A stretch of 64,000 nucleotides of DNA from a bacterium C-53. Lineage in GTDB: Bacteria; Bacillota; Clostridia; Lachnospirales; Lachnospiraceae. Positions 16,556 through 24,597 of this stretch are shown piece by piece. The DNA is taken from NCBI GenBank assembly GCA_003612525.1, contig RAZD01000010.1:62001-126000 (forward strand). The letters are read 5' to 3'. The notes beneath the pieces were generated by a model. The model was not told where the DNA came from. It searched no databases and saw only the letters and a list, made by a program, of their open reading frames with translations. The translations under genes were made by a program, and so were the position numbers. Within the stretch, counting starts at the first letter, position 1; each line of letters opens with the position of its first letter.

Positions 16556-18008
16556 TCAATATTTCCTGTATAATGACCCTCTCGTCCATCGAGTAATGCT
16601 TCCCTTCGATCTCCTGATAATCCTCATGGCCCTTTCCAGCCAGTACAATCACATCTCCCGGCTGTCCATGATGAATCACATAGGCAATCGCTTCTCTCCG
16701 GTCGCATATTTCGATAAATTTTCCATCTGTCTTTTCAATGCCGGTTCGAATGTCGTCAATAATATCCTGCGGTTTCTCAAAACGGGGATTATCCGATGTG
16801 ATTATCGTCAGGTCCGCAAGCCGTCCGGAAACCTCGCCCATCTCATATCTCCTCAGTTTTGAACGATTCCCCCCACAGCCAAACATGCAGACAAGACGCT
16901 TCGGCTCATACTCCCGTATCGTAGTCAAAAGACTTTCAAGCGCCATCGCATTATGCGCATAATCAATCATCAGCGTAAATTCATCCGATACCTTTACCAT
17001 CTCAATCCGCCCTTTGACTTTCGCTTCTTTCAATGCTTTCCTGATATTCTCATCCTGCACTCCGAAATGGCGGCAGATGGCGATTGCCGTAAGCGCATTA
17101 TAGACGCTGAACCTTCCCGGTGTGTCCACTTCCACCTCCAGATTCATAAGCCCCTTTACCGAGAATTTCACTCCCAGATATCCCAAACGTTTGACAAGCT
17201 CAACAGACTCTGCTCGGAGATCGTTTGTTTCCCCAAATCCGAACGTTTCAAGATCGCAGGTATGCCCTTCTGTCACATTTTTAAAATGCACATCGTCTCC
17301 GTTCGCAATCCCCACACGGCACTGACGGAATAAAAGCCCCTTGCACTTCATATATTCCTCAAAATCCCTGTGTTCATTCGGCCCGATATGATCGGGTTCT
17401 ATATTTGTAAAGATTCCCAAATCAAATGTAAATCCCTGCGTGCGATGCAGCATAAGTCCCTGGGAAGATACTTCCATCACAACGGCGTCACAGCCTGCAT
17501 CCCGCATTCTCCTGAAATATTCCTGCAAAAGATACGATTCCGGCGTCGTATTGCCCGCCGGGATATGTTCCTCTCCGATCACGACCTCAATCGTTCCCAC
17601 AAGTCCGACCTGGTATCCCGCATTTTCAAGGATGGATTTGACCAGATACGTGGTCGTCGTCTTTCCCTTCGTCCCCGTGATTCCGATGATCCGCATCCCG
17701 TCCGCCGGATGATCGAACCATGCCGCGGAAAGAAAGGCCATCGCATAACGTGTATCCGCGACACGCACTACCGTCACATTTTCCGGTATGCCCGTCAGTT
17801 CCTTTCGAACCACCAGAACAGCCGCGCCTGCCTCTGCCGCTTCCACGGCAAAATCGTGTCCGTCAAAATTCGCCCCCTCAATACAAATGAAAAGGCAGTC
17901 CCTCTCCACCTTTCTCGAATCATATACGACTGCGGATATATCCTTTTCAAGACTCCCCTGTACGCACTCATATGTAATTTCCCTAAGCAGCGATTTGCAG
18001 CTTTTCAT
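16539..18008 (-). CDS. murE: UDP-MurNAc-tripeptide ligase, meso-diaminopimelate type
   Basis: 489 residues from ATG 18008 (MKSCKSLLREITYE). The Mur ligase ATP loop is GITGTKGKTTTTYLVKS. The C-terminal DNPRFEKP motif is the signature of meso-DAP-adding MurE as opposed to Lys-adding enzymes. It adds meso-DAP to UDP-MurNAc-L-Ala-D-Glu in the cytoplasm, so the cell wall should be DAP-type. A longer frame from 18044 is less likely. It is first in the leftward murE-priA-def-fmt-... run, behind a promoter partly built into the recJ terminator. Confidence 0.94.
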   Translation of the reverse strand: MKSCKSLLREITYECVQGSLEKDISAVVYDSRKVERDCLFICIEGANFDGHDFAVEAAEAGAAVLVVRKELTGIPENVTVVRVADTRYAMAFLSAAWFDHPADGMRIIGITGTKGKTTTTYLVKSILENAGYQVGLVGTIEVVIGEEHIPAGNTTPESYLLQEYFRRMRDAGCDAVVMEVSSQGLMLHRTQGFTFDLGIFTNIEPDHIGPNEHRDFEEYMKCKGLLFRQCRVGIANGDDVHFKNVTEGHTCDLETFGFGETNDLRAESVELVKRLGYLGVKFSVKGLMNLEVEVDTPGRFSVYNALTAIAICRHFGVQDENIRKALKEAKVKGRIEMVKVSDEFTLMIDYAHNAMALESLLTTIREYEPKRLVCMFGCGGNRSKLRRYEMGEVSGRLADLTIITSDNPRFEKPQDIIDDIRTGIEKTDGKFIEICDRREAIAYVIHHGQPGDVIVLAGKGHEDYQEIEGKHYSMDERVIIQEILNADRG

Positions 18009-18079
18009 TCCGTTAACCGTCCCCTTTCCGACACGGCTTTTCATATAATTTTCCGCATCGTTCCATATTCATAAAAAGT

Positions 18080-18108
18080 ATCATACCACATTTAAGGGGG
18101 CTTTTCAA
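18080..18108 (-). promoter_or_regulatory. promoter of the murE-priA-def-fmt cluster
   Basis: Minus strand TTGAAA (18103-18108), 17 bp, TATGAT (18080-18085). The -35 lies in the loop and arm of the hairpin at 18093-18123, so terminator and promoter share bases. Confidence 0.65.
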
Positions 18109-18123
18109 CGAAAAGCCCCCTTA
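18093..18123 (-). terminator. hairpin after recJ
   Basis: A perfect 14-bp stem TAAGGGGGCTTTTC / GAAAAGCCCCCTTA with a 3-nt loop, starting three bases after the recJ stop. It has only a weak downstream T tract, so it may be a pausing or mRNA-end structure rather than an efficient intrinsic terminator. Confidence 0.65.
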
Positions 18124-18126
18124 TGT

Positions 18127-19839
18127 TCACCGATACTTTTGAATTACAATCTGAACTGCCCGCATTCCATTGTATTCATTGATCTCAGGATAATAGACAA
18201 GATGCATCTTTCTTCTCTCCTGAATCTCCTGCATAAGCGACTGTGCATCGCCAAAATAAACGGCATCAAGATTTACGCCGCTTTCATCTTTCGCAAGGCA
18301 TTTCAGTACGTTGTGATTTTTTCCGAAAATCCGGGCGCCGTTTAATTCCACATTGCGTGCGGCAAAAACCGGTTTCCGATTCCCCATTCCGCACGGCTCA
18401 AGCATCCTAAGTTCACCAATCAGCTCTTCGGAAACCGCCGAAAAAGGCAGAACGAGGTCAATGGACACCTTCTCACACAAATCCTCTTCGGTCAGACACG
18501 TATTTTCATTCAGTATTCGCCGAAGTTCTTCGACATTCTTTCGCAGCATCGAAAATCCGGCTGCCTGACGATGCCCTCCGTATTTCGTGAAAAGCTCCTG
18601 ACACTTTGTCATCTCTTCATACATATTATATGCATCAATTGAACGTCCCGAGCCCTTTACGCCCTCCTCCGTATCCGTCAGTACAAATGAGGGCTTAAAG
18701 TAACGCTCCCTCATGCGCCCGGCAATAATCCCGGCAATGCTTTCATGGCATTCCGGAAGATATGCGACCAGCACCTTATCCCCCTTACACGCGCCGCTCT
18801 CAACCAGCGAAACCGCTTCGTCAAGATACGTTTCCGTGAGGTCTTTGCGCACATCGTTCATCTGCTTTAGATCCTTTGCAAGCCTCTCTGCTTCCTCCTT
18901 TGTATCCGCGCCAAGAAGCTTCAGCGCATTCTCCGCCGTATCAAGCCGCCCTGTCGCATTCATGCACGGCCCCAGTACAAATCCCACATGATACGGCGTC
19001 AGTTCCGATTTCTCTGAAAGGCCGCATTCTTTTATAAGCGCCTGCATGCCCTTATTCTTCGTCTCTTTTAATTTCTTGAGTCCATATTTTACAAGAATAC
19101 GATTCTCACCCGTCAAGGGCATCACATCACCGATTGTCGCAAACGCAACAAATTCCAGAAATTCCCCGCTGTCTCCCGTTCCCGCAATCTCGTATAAAAG
19201 CTGTGAAAGCTTATAGGCAACCCCTGCACCGCACAGTTCTTTATACGGATACGGACATCCAGGCTGTTTCGGATTCACCAGCGCATCGGCCGCCGGCAAC
19301 TGATAGACTTTTTCGCCCTCTTCTTCCGTAAACGGCGCTTCATGATGATCTGTCACAAGAATCGTCATACCAAGAGATTTTCCATAAGCAATCTCCTCCC
19401 GCGCCGCAATCCCGTTATCGCATGTGACGATCGTGTCCACTCCGCTCTCTACAGCATCGTCAATCAGGTTCCTGTTCAGACCGTATCCGTCCCTGATTCT
19501 GTGAGGCAGCGCACAGTCTGCATTTGCGCCACAGTTCTGAAGCGCCGTCTTCAATATGTACGCAGAACAGACACCATCGATATCATAATCTCCAATCACA
19601 CGTATTTTCGCCCCTTCTTTTATTTTATCAAGAAGAAGTTCTGCCGTCTTCCTGGCATCCTTTAACAAATCCGGCGCATACAGCATGGAGAGATCTCCTT
19701 TCAGATACGCCCGCATCTCCTCCTCTGCCGAAAGCCCTCTGTTCCTCATAAGCCGGGCAGTCACCGGACTTACGGACAATCGTTGTCCGATCTCCTCATA
19801 ATTCCCGCCTTTTCTGACTTCTACCCACTTTTCCGCCAT
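18127..19839 (-). CDS. recJ: single-stranded-DNA-specific exonuclease
   Basis: 570 residues from ATG 19839 (MAEKWVEVRKGGNYEE). The DHH phosphoesterase motifs are GDYDIDGVCSAYILK, CDNGIA and TDHHEAPF; DHHA1 carries GGHRQAAGFS, and a C-terminal OB domain follows. RecJ degrades 5' single strands in recombination and repair. GGAG seven bases upstream sets the start. A longer frame to 20001 would read back through a repeat hairpin and the secDF terminator. The leader carries a repeat shared with the gene at 50578. Confidence 0.95.
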   Translation of the reverse strand: MAEKWVEVRKGGNYEEIGQRLSVSPVTARLMRNRGLSAEEEMRAYLKGDLSMLYAPDLLKDARKTAELLLDKIKEGAKIRVIGDYDIDGVCSAYILKTALQNCGANADCALPHRIRDGYGLNRNLIDDAVESGVDTIVTCDNGIAAREEIAYGKSLGMTILVTDHHEAPFTEEEGEKVYQLPAADALVNPKQPGCPYPYKELCGAGVAYKLSQLLYEIAGTGDSGEFLEFVAFATIGDVMPLTGENRILVKYGLKKLKETKNKGMQALIKECGLSEKSELTPYHVGFVLGPCMNATGRLDTAENALKLLGADTKEEAERLAKDLKQMNDVRKDLTETYLDEAVSLVESGACKGDKVLVAYLPECHESIAGIIAGRMRERYFKPSFVLTDTEEGVKGSGRSIDAYNMYEEMTKCQELFTKYGGHRQAAGFSMLRKNVEELRRILNENTCLTEEDLCEKVSIDLVLPFSAVSEELIGELRMLEPCGMGNRKPVFAARNVELNGARIFGKNHNVLKCLAKDESGVNLDAVYFGDAQSLMQEIQERRKMHLVYYPEINEYNGMRAVQIVIQKYR

Positions 19840-19900
19840 GTCTTTCTCCATTTCCGCGCTGCTTTCCGCATAGAACGAATTCGTGTCAGGCAGCGCACGT
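19837..19900 (-). repeat. hairpin repeat with ribosome site, copy 1 (recJ leader)
   Basis: On the minus strand: GCGCTGCC..., an inner palindrome ACGAATTCGT, ...GCAGCGC, then GGAAATGGAGAAA and the ATG of recJ. Over about 60 bp it aligns with 51433-51498 ahead of a PfkB kinase, including the outer stem, the GGAAATGGAGAAA ribosome site and the ATGGCGGAA start. The inner part varies while base pairing is kept. Confidence 0.6.
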
Positions 19901-19967
19901 ACACAAATTCTTCGATTGAAAATTTTCTCCCGTGTCATACAACGGTTCCACCCGCAGCCCCCGGCGC

Positions 19968-19997
19968 AAAAAAGGCCGCCGCATTTATGCGGCAGCC
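19968..19997 (-). terminator. terminator of secDF
   Basis: Minus strand GGCTGCCGCAT / ATGCGGCGGCC (one mismatch, short AT-rich loop) followed by six Ts at 19968-19973, 15 bp after the secDF stop. Confidence 0.88.
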
Positions 19998-20011
19998 CCA
20001 TTCATATTTTT

Positions 20012-22177
20012 CTATTTTGAAGCGTCCTCTGGCTTCTTTACAAGCTTTGTCCTCATAAAATACCACAAAGGACCTGTAATACAGATGGAGGAATACGTAC
20101 CGCACACGATACCAACCATCAGAGGCAGTGCAAATTCACGGATTGAAGTAACACCCAGAACATACAACACCGCTACCATAATAAACGTCGTCAGAGACGT
20201 AAAGATACTCCTTGTCAGTGTCTGTGAAATACTTGTATCAACAATCACCATAAGGTCCTCTTTCCTCATCAGATTCAGATTCTCTCTGATTCTGTCGAAG
20301 ATAACAATCGTCGCATTAATCGAATAACCGACAATCGTCAGCATACATGCAATAAACGTGCTTCCAACGGAAACTTTTGCCGCCGCATAAAATGCAAGCA
20401 CCACAAGGACGTCATGAAGAAGCGCCGCAACTGCACTTGTCGCAAAACGTATATCCTTAAAGCGGAACCAGATATAAATCAACATACAGATCGTGGCAAT
20501 CAGAACTGCAATAATCGCATCCGACTTCATCTCCGAACTGATTGTAGAGCTGATTGTCTCCGTGTTAATCTGATCTTCACTTACCGAGAACTGCTCTTCC
20601 ATCACCTGGTTGAATTCTTCTCTCTCCTCAACCGTCAGCGTCCGTGTCTTAAAGATTACTTCATTCGTACCTTCCACTTTGCTCTTCTGAATATTGCCGT
20701 CCCCTGTAATCTTCTCAATTTCGGGGACTACGTCCGCCTCAAGCTCCTCAATGGACAGATTGTCATTAAACGTTACGTTTGTGGAAGTGCCGCCCATAAA
20801 TTCAAGACTGTAGTTCAGAATATTTCCAGTGCCGGACTTATTCACACCCATAAATACAAAGCCCGCAAGAATCATAACCGCAGAAAGCAAAAAGAAAACC
20901 GCTCTCTTTGACACAAAATTTACCACCTTATTTCTCTTGGACTGGCCGTAAAATTTAATATCCTGCAAACCAAGCGCATAGAATGCATTCAGAAGAAGCT
21001 TTGTAATCACAAGCGCCGTAAACATGGACAGAACAATACCAAGCGCCAGTGTCTGCGCAAACCCTTTGACACTTCCGCTTCCTTTGATTCCAAGTACAAG
21101 CGCCGCGATCAGTGTCGTAATATTCCCGTCAATGATTGCTGACAATGCCTTGTCAAAACCAATCTTGATGGAAGAACGCACGGTCTTTCCTGACGCAATC
21201 TCCTCACGGATACGGGCAAAGATAATAACATTCGCATCGACAGCCATACCGATTGAAAGAATGATGCCTGCAATACCAGGCAGCGTCAGTGTCAGTTCAA
21301 ATGCGTTCAGGCAGACCAGAACCAGGCCCACATAAAGTGCAAGCGCGATAGATGAAGCAAGACCCGGAACCAGATACACAACAATCATAAATAATACAAC
21401 GATCGCGAAACCAATTGCCGCCGCTTTCAGACTCGTCTCAATCGCAGTGGAGCCAAGCTGCGCCCCTACCACGTTACTTCTTAATTCTTCAAGTTCCAGT
21501 TTCAGTCCGCCGATACGGATTGTAGTCGCAAGCTTCTCCGCCGCTTCAAAAGATTCCATGTGCGTGATAAAAGCTTCCCCGCCCGAAATCTCTGTCTCAA
21601 CCACAGGTGCACTGACAATCTGATCGTCATAATAAATGTAAATAATATCGCGGTTCGGCGCTGCGATTCTCGTCGCCTCCGCAAACGCAGCCGCACCCTC
21701 ATCCGTAAGAATCAGGTCGACGGCATAATCTTTTCCGCCTGTCGTCTGATCGCTCGTCGTCACCGCTGATGCCGATTTCACCTGTGTACCATCAACGATA
21801 ACATTTCCGTCCTTATCCATAAAATAAAGGGACCCCGGCTTTCCAAGCTCTTCCAGTACGGCATTCGCATCGGAAACACCCGGTATCTCGATATTAATAC
21901 GGTCAGACCCTTCCTGATACACCTGCGCCTCGGTGCTGTAACTCTCCACACGCCGCTGCAGCTTGTACACCGTATCGTTCATATCTTCCGAGGAAGGCGT
22001 CTCATCCCCGACCACCTGATATGTGATGCTGACACCGCCTGCCAGATCAAGTCCAAGTTTAATCTTCTCCGCGGCGCCTGCTTTCTCCGGGCCGATACCG
22101 ACCGCCGCCGTAAATGAAAGGCCGCCGATCGCCAACAGTATCACCAGGAGAACAATAATTGCTCTGTTCTTTTTCAT
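20012..22177 (-). CDS. secDF: fused protein-export membrane protein SecDF
   Basis: 721 residues from ATG 22177 (MKKNRAIIVLLVILLAIGG) after GGAGG. The first half is SecD: the LGLDLAGGVSITYQV motif, a large P1-type extracytoplasmic domain, then membrane helices with IAGIILSIGMAVDANVIIFARIREE. The second half is SecF, with the LEFMGGTSTNVTF and GYSINATIVIFDRIREN segments. The protein uses the proton or sodium gradient to help SecYEG release exported chains. The Asp and Arg of the VDANVIIFARIRE signature are intact. It lies downstream of the SCIFF pair, a common neighbourhood in clostridia. Confidence 0.95.
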   Translation of the reverse strand: MKKNRAIIVLLVILLAIGGLSFTAAVGIGPEKAGAAEKIKLGLDLAGGVSITYQVVGDETPSSEDMNDTVYKLQRRVESYSTEAQVYQEGSDRINIEIPGVSDANAVLEELGKPGSLYFMDKDGNVIVDGTQVKSASAVTTSDQTTGGKDYAVDLILTDEGAAAFAEATRIAAPNRDIIYIYYDDQIVSAPVVETEISGGEAFITHMESFEAAEKLATTIRIGGLKLELEELRSNVVGAQLGSTAIETSLKAAAIGFAIVVLFMIVVYLVPGLASSIALALYVGLVLVCLNAFELTLTLPGIAGIILSIGMAVDANVIIFARIREEIASGKTVRSSIKIGFDKALSAIIDGNITTLIAALVLGIKGSGSVKGFAQTLALGIVLSMFTALVITKLLLNAFYALGLQDIKFYGQSKRNKVVNFVSKRAVFFLLSAVMILAGFVFMGVNKSGTGNILNYSLEFMGGTSTNVTFNDNLSIEELEADVVPEIEKITGDGNIQKSKVEGTNEVIFKTRTLTVEEREEFNQVMEEQFSVSEDQINTETISSTISSEMKSDAIIAVLIATICMLIYIWFRFKDIRFATSAVAALLHDVLVVLAFYAAAKVSVGSTFIACMLTIVGYSINATIVIFDRIRENLNLMRKEDLMVIVDTSISQTLTRSIFTSLTTFIMVAVLYVLGVTSIREFALPLMVGIVCGTYSSICITGPLWYFMRTKLVKKPEDASK

Positions 22178-22235
22178 TTTTAACCTCCATACGTATATCA
22201 AAAACAATTCATAGAGAGAATGCCCGATTCAGTCG

Positions 22236-23621
22236 TCACGCATTCTCCAGTGCAGCTTTTATCATAATCGCGCACTCAACCCTTTTCCTCTGCAGCTCAC
22301 AGCCCAGATCGTACGTTCCGTTTATATTTCCACTGAAATTATAGGAATTTGCCGCACAGCCGCCGCTGCAATAAAACTTCGCAAAACAGTCTCTGCATTT
22401 CTCTTTTGCATAGACATTGCATGATTTAAAAGTATCCCGGATATCTGTCCGCAGAACGCCATCGTCCACATTTCCCATCAGGAACTCTTCCTGACCGACA
22501 AACTGATGGCAGGGATAGAAATCTCCCCACGGCGTCACCGCCAGATACTCTGTTCCCGAACCGCACCCCGACAAACGTTTTGCCACACACGGTCCGCCTT
22601 CCAAATCTATCATAAAATGAAAGAAATTAATAAATTCTCCATTTTTACGCTTTTTCACAATTTCCTGCGCCAGTCTGTCATATTCTTCCAAAAGAACCGG
22701 CACATCTTCTTCCTTCAACGCATAATCTTCCGAGTCCGGCGCCACCACCGGCTCCACGGATATCTGTTCAAATCCCTCATTCGAAAGATGAAGCACATCC
22801 GAAGCAAAATCAAGATTATGATGCGTATACGTTCCTCTTACATAATAGTTCGTCTGGTTCCTGCTGTCCGCAAGCTTTTTAAACTTCGGCAGTATTTTAT
22901 CGTAGCTGCCCTGGCCGCCGCACAGAGGCCGCATTGCATCGTGAACCTCTCTCCTGCCGTCAATGCTTAAGACCACATTTGCCATTTCACGATTCAGAAA
23001 TTCTTCAATCTCATCGTTTAACAGAATGCCGTTCGTCGTCAGCGTGAAGCGAAACTTCTTATTATATATCTCTTCCTGGCTTCTTCCATACACCACCAGC
23101 TGTTTGACAACATCCCAGTTCATAAGCGGTTCCCCGCCGAAAAAGTCAACTTCCAGATTCACTCTGCTTCCGGAATTCCGAATCAGGAAATCAAGCGCTT
23201 TCTTTCCGACTTCAAAAGACATAAGCGCCCTTCTGCCATGATACTCGCCTTCCTCAGCAAAACAATACCTGCACCGCAGGTTGCAGTCATGGGCAATGTG
23301 AAGACAAAGCGCCTTGACTACGGTCTCTCTGTTTTTAAAACTGTCAATATAGGTTTCATAAATATCGCTTGTATAAAGCATTCCGCCTTCCATAAGCGAT
23401 AAAATTTCATCCGCTGCCTCTTCGATTTCGGCATCCGTGTATTCTCCGGCGATTGCACTCTTTGCACAGGCAATGCAGTCCTCTCTGTTTAATGTTCCCG
23501 GCTCTGCAAAAGGCTCCAGCACAGGAATCATCCGATAGACGAGATCGTCCACGATATGGACCGCTCCGCTGTTTACATCCAGTACAATGTTCAGACCGCC
23601 GCTTTGGTACTGATGGACCAC
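22236..23621 (-). CDS. scfB: SCIFF peptide maturase, radical SAM/SPASM thioether-forming enzyme
   Basis: 461 residues. The radical SAM cluster CNLRCRYC (Cys113, Cys117, Cys120) follows the family-typical N-terminus with NIVLDVNSGAVHIVDDL, and a C-terminal SPASM region has auxiliary-cluster cysteines (CGSG, CHQF, CRDCFAKFYCSGGC). It installs Cys-to-Thr thioether (ranthipeptide) links in the precursor encoded just upstream. The GTG at 23621 gives the conserved MVHQY start, with GGGG shortly upstream. The precursor gene ends 81 bp upstream and the pair is one transcription unit. Confidence 0.95.
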   Translation of the reverse strand: MVHQYQSGGLNIVLDVNSGAVHIVDDLVYRMIPVLEPFAEPGTLNREDCIACAKSAIAGEYTDAEIEEAADEILSLMEGGMLYTSDIYETYIDSFKNRETVVKALCLHIAHDCNLRCRYCFAEEGEYHGRRALMSFEVGKKALDFLIRNSGSRVNLEVDFFGGEPLMNWDVVKQLVVYGRSQEEIYNKKFRFTLTTNGILLNDEIEEFLNREMANVVLSIDGRREVHDAMRPLCGGQGSYDKILPKFKKLADSRNQTNYYVRGTYTHHNLDFASDVLHLSNEGFEQISVEPVVAPDSEDYALKEEDVPVLLEEYDRLAQEIVKKRKNGEFINFFHFMIDLEGGPCVAKRLSGCGSGTEYLAVTPWGDFYPCHQFVGQEEFLMGNVDDGVLRTDIRDTFKSCNVYAKEKCRDCFAKFYCSGGCAANSYNFSGNINGTYDLGCELQRKRVECAIMIKAALENA

Positions 23622-23702
23622 AGGGCTACCCCACTTTCTATATTTGTTACAGGTTTCCGTACGACGAAAAACAGCGACCGCAGCCGCTGCTTAACGATTT
23701 CT

Positions 23703-23849
23703 CTACCTGTTCTTATTCTCGCAGCTCTGATTTCCCACCGTGCAAGACGTCTTACATGCAGACTGGCAGGATGTCTGGCACTCGCCGCAGCCGCCTGTTT
23801 TCATGCTTTTCTTCATATCTCTCGTATTCAGTGTCTTAATATGTTTCAC
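23703..23849 (-). CDS. scfA: SCIFF ranthipeptide precursor (six cysteines in forty-five)
   Basis: 48 codons from GTG 23849 to TAG 23703, with GGAGG eight bases upstream. The leader MKHIKTLNTRDMKKSMKTGG is the SCIFF leader, and the core has six Cys in the pattern C-x2-C-x3-C-x3-C-x3-C-x6-C, with Thr residues between them to accept thioethers. It ends QSCENKNR. It is the substrate of the adjacent maturase. SCIFF peptides are nearly universal in Clostridia; the role is thought to be signalling or housekeeping, but it is not settled. It is short enough to be missed by gene callers because of the GTG start. Confidence 0.95.
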   Translation of the reverse strand: MKHIKTLNTRDMKKSMKTGGCGECQTSCQSACKTSCTVGNQSCENKNR

Positions 23850-23905
23850 CGCAAAAACCTCCTTATGTTCCCGGATCATCTGCTCGCTCCGGTTAGACTC
23901 CGTAC

Positions 23906-23934
23906 ATTATAGCACAAAGTCCGATAGATGCAAA
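23906..23934 (-). promoter_or_regulatory. promoter of scfA-scfB
   Basis: Minus strand TTTGCA (23929-23934), 17 bp, TATAAT (23906-23911) with a TG extension. The predicted start lies about 50 nt before scfA. Confidence 0.75.
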
Positions 23935-24065
23935 GAATTTGTGACAAGTTTTTGGAATATTTCATGAATTTCCATATCTGGCGGTCATTTGCAGAATCAT
24001 ATGCCTGTACAATATTCTGCTACAGGCCCCGTTTTCCCCGTCTGTACATTCCATTTACAGCCTTA

Positions 24066-24425
24066 TTACGATACCATGCCGCCAAGCATCCCGCCCCCGA
24101 GACACAACAGCATCGTTGTCAGAAAGCCGCCCTGCACACCTGTAAACTCCCGATTGACAATCAGAGATACCGCAAATAAAAGCACAAAGTAAACCGTGCC
24201 TGCCAGAAGTCCCCACAAATATCTTTTGTTCTTCATCTTCTTTCCCATATAAAAACCGGAAACAAAAACAGAAAGTACATATGCCACAATGATTCCTATA
24301 TTTATTATTTGTTCACTTAAATTACATTTGTACAGTAAAAGCGCTAAAATCAGCAAAAACACCCCTGTGATGACGTATGCGATAAGCACTCCTTTCAGTA
24401 TTGTCTGCATCAGTTTCCGATCCAT
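24066..24425 (-). CDS. TIGR04086-like small membrane protein
   Basis: 119 residues with four predicted membrane helices (about 10-30, 42-62, 70-90 and 98-118), a basic YMGKKMKNKRYLWG loop, and a glycine-rich last helix (CLGGGMLGGMVS). This agrees with the TIGR04086 membrane family, which is regularly found beside SCIFF and Sec genes in clostridia. Function unknown. RBS GGAGGACGGGGG precedes ATG 24425. The 216 bp between it and scfA holds the scfA promoter and weak dyads only. A GGTCCG/CGGACC hairpin lies in its own leader at 24481-24501. Confidence 0.75.
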   Translation of the reverse strand: MDRKLMQTILKGVLIAYVITGVFLLILALLLYKCNLSEQIINIGIIVAYVLSVFVSGFYMGKKMKNKRYLWGLLAGTVYFVLLFAVSLIVNREFTGVQGGFLTTMLLCLGGGMLGGMVS

Positions 24426-24546
24426 ATCCCCCGTCCTCCGTCTCTTTTTTTAGAGAAATCGTATTGTTTCTATTATTTTTACGGTCCGCAATTCGCCGGA
24501 CCCCTTATATCATCACGATTCCCTTCGATAAATCATATTATGGGAA

Positions 24547-24575
24547 TTGACTTTTATTCCACTTTTCGGTATATT
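24547..24575 (+). promoter_or_regulatory. promoter of the CBS/DUF21 gene
   Basis: TTGACT (24547-24552), 17 bp, TATATT (24570-24575), with the ribosome site AAAAGGAG immediately downstream, so the leader is very short. Confidence 0.75.
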
Positions 24576-24597
24576 CTATTGAAAAGGAGTGATGAAT

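Noticed and set aside
17370-18074. Long rightward frame (234 codons) opposite murE
   Set aside because: It lies wholly over murE in the antisense direction, has no ribosome site and no recognisable protein features.
19840-20001. Longer N-terminus for RecJ
   Set aside because: It would translate a hairpin repeat and the secDF terminator; the ATG at 19839 has a proper ribosome site and matches family length.
20012-22177. secD and secF as separate or frameshifted genes
   Set aside because: A single intact frame covers both halves; natural SecDF fusions are common in Firmicutes.
24426-24546. Riboswitch in the leader of the TIGR04086-like gene
   Set aside because: Only a simple GGTCCG/CGGACC hairpin is visible and no known aptamer core was recognised.
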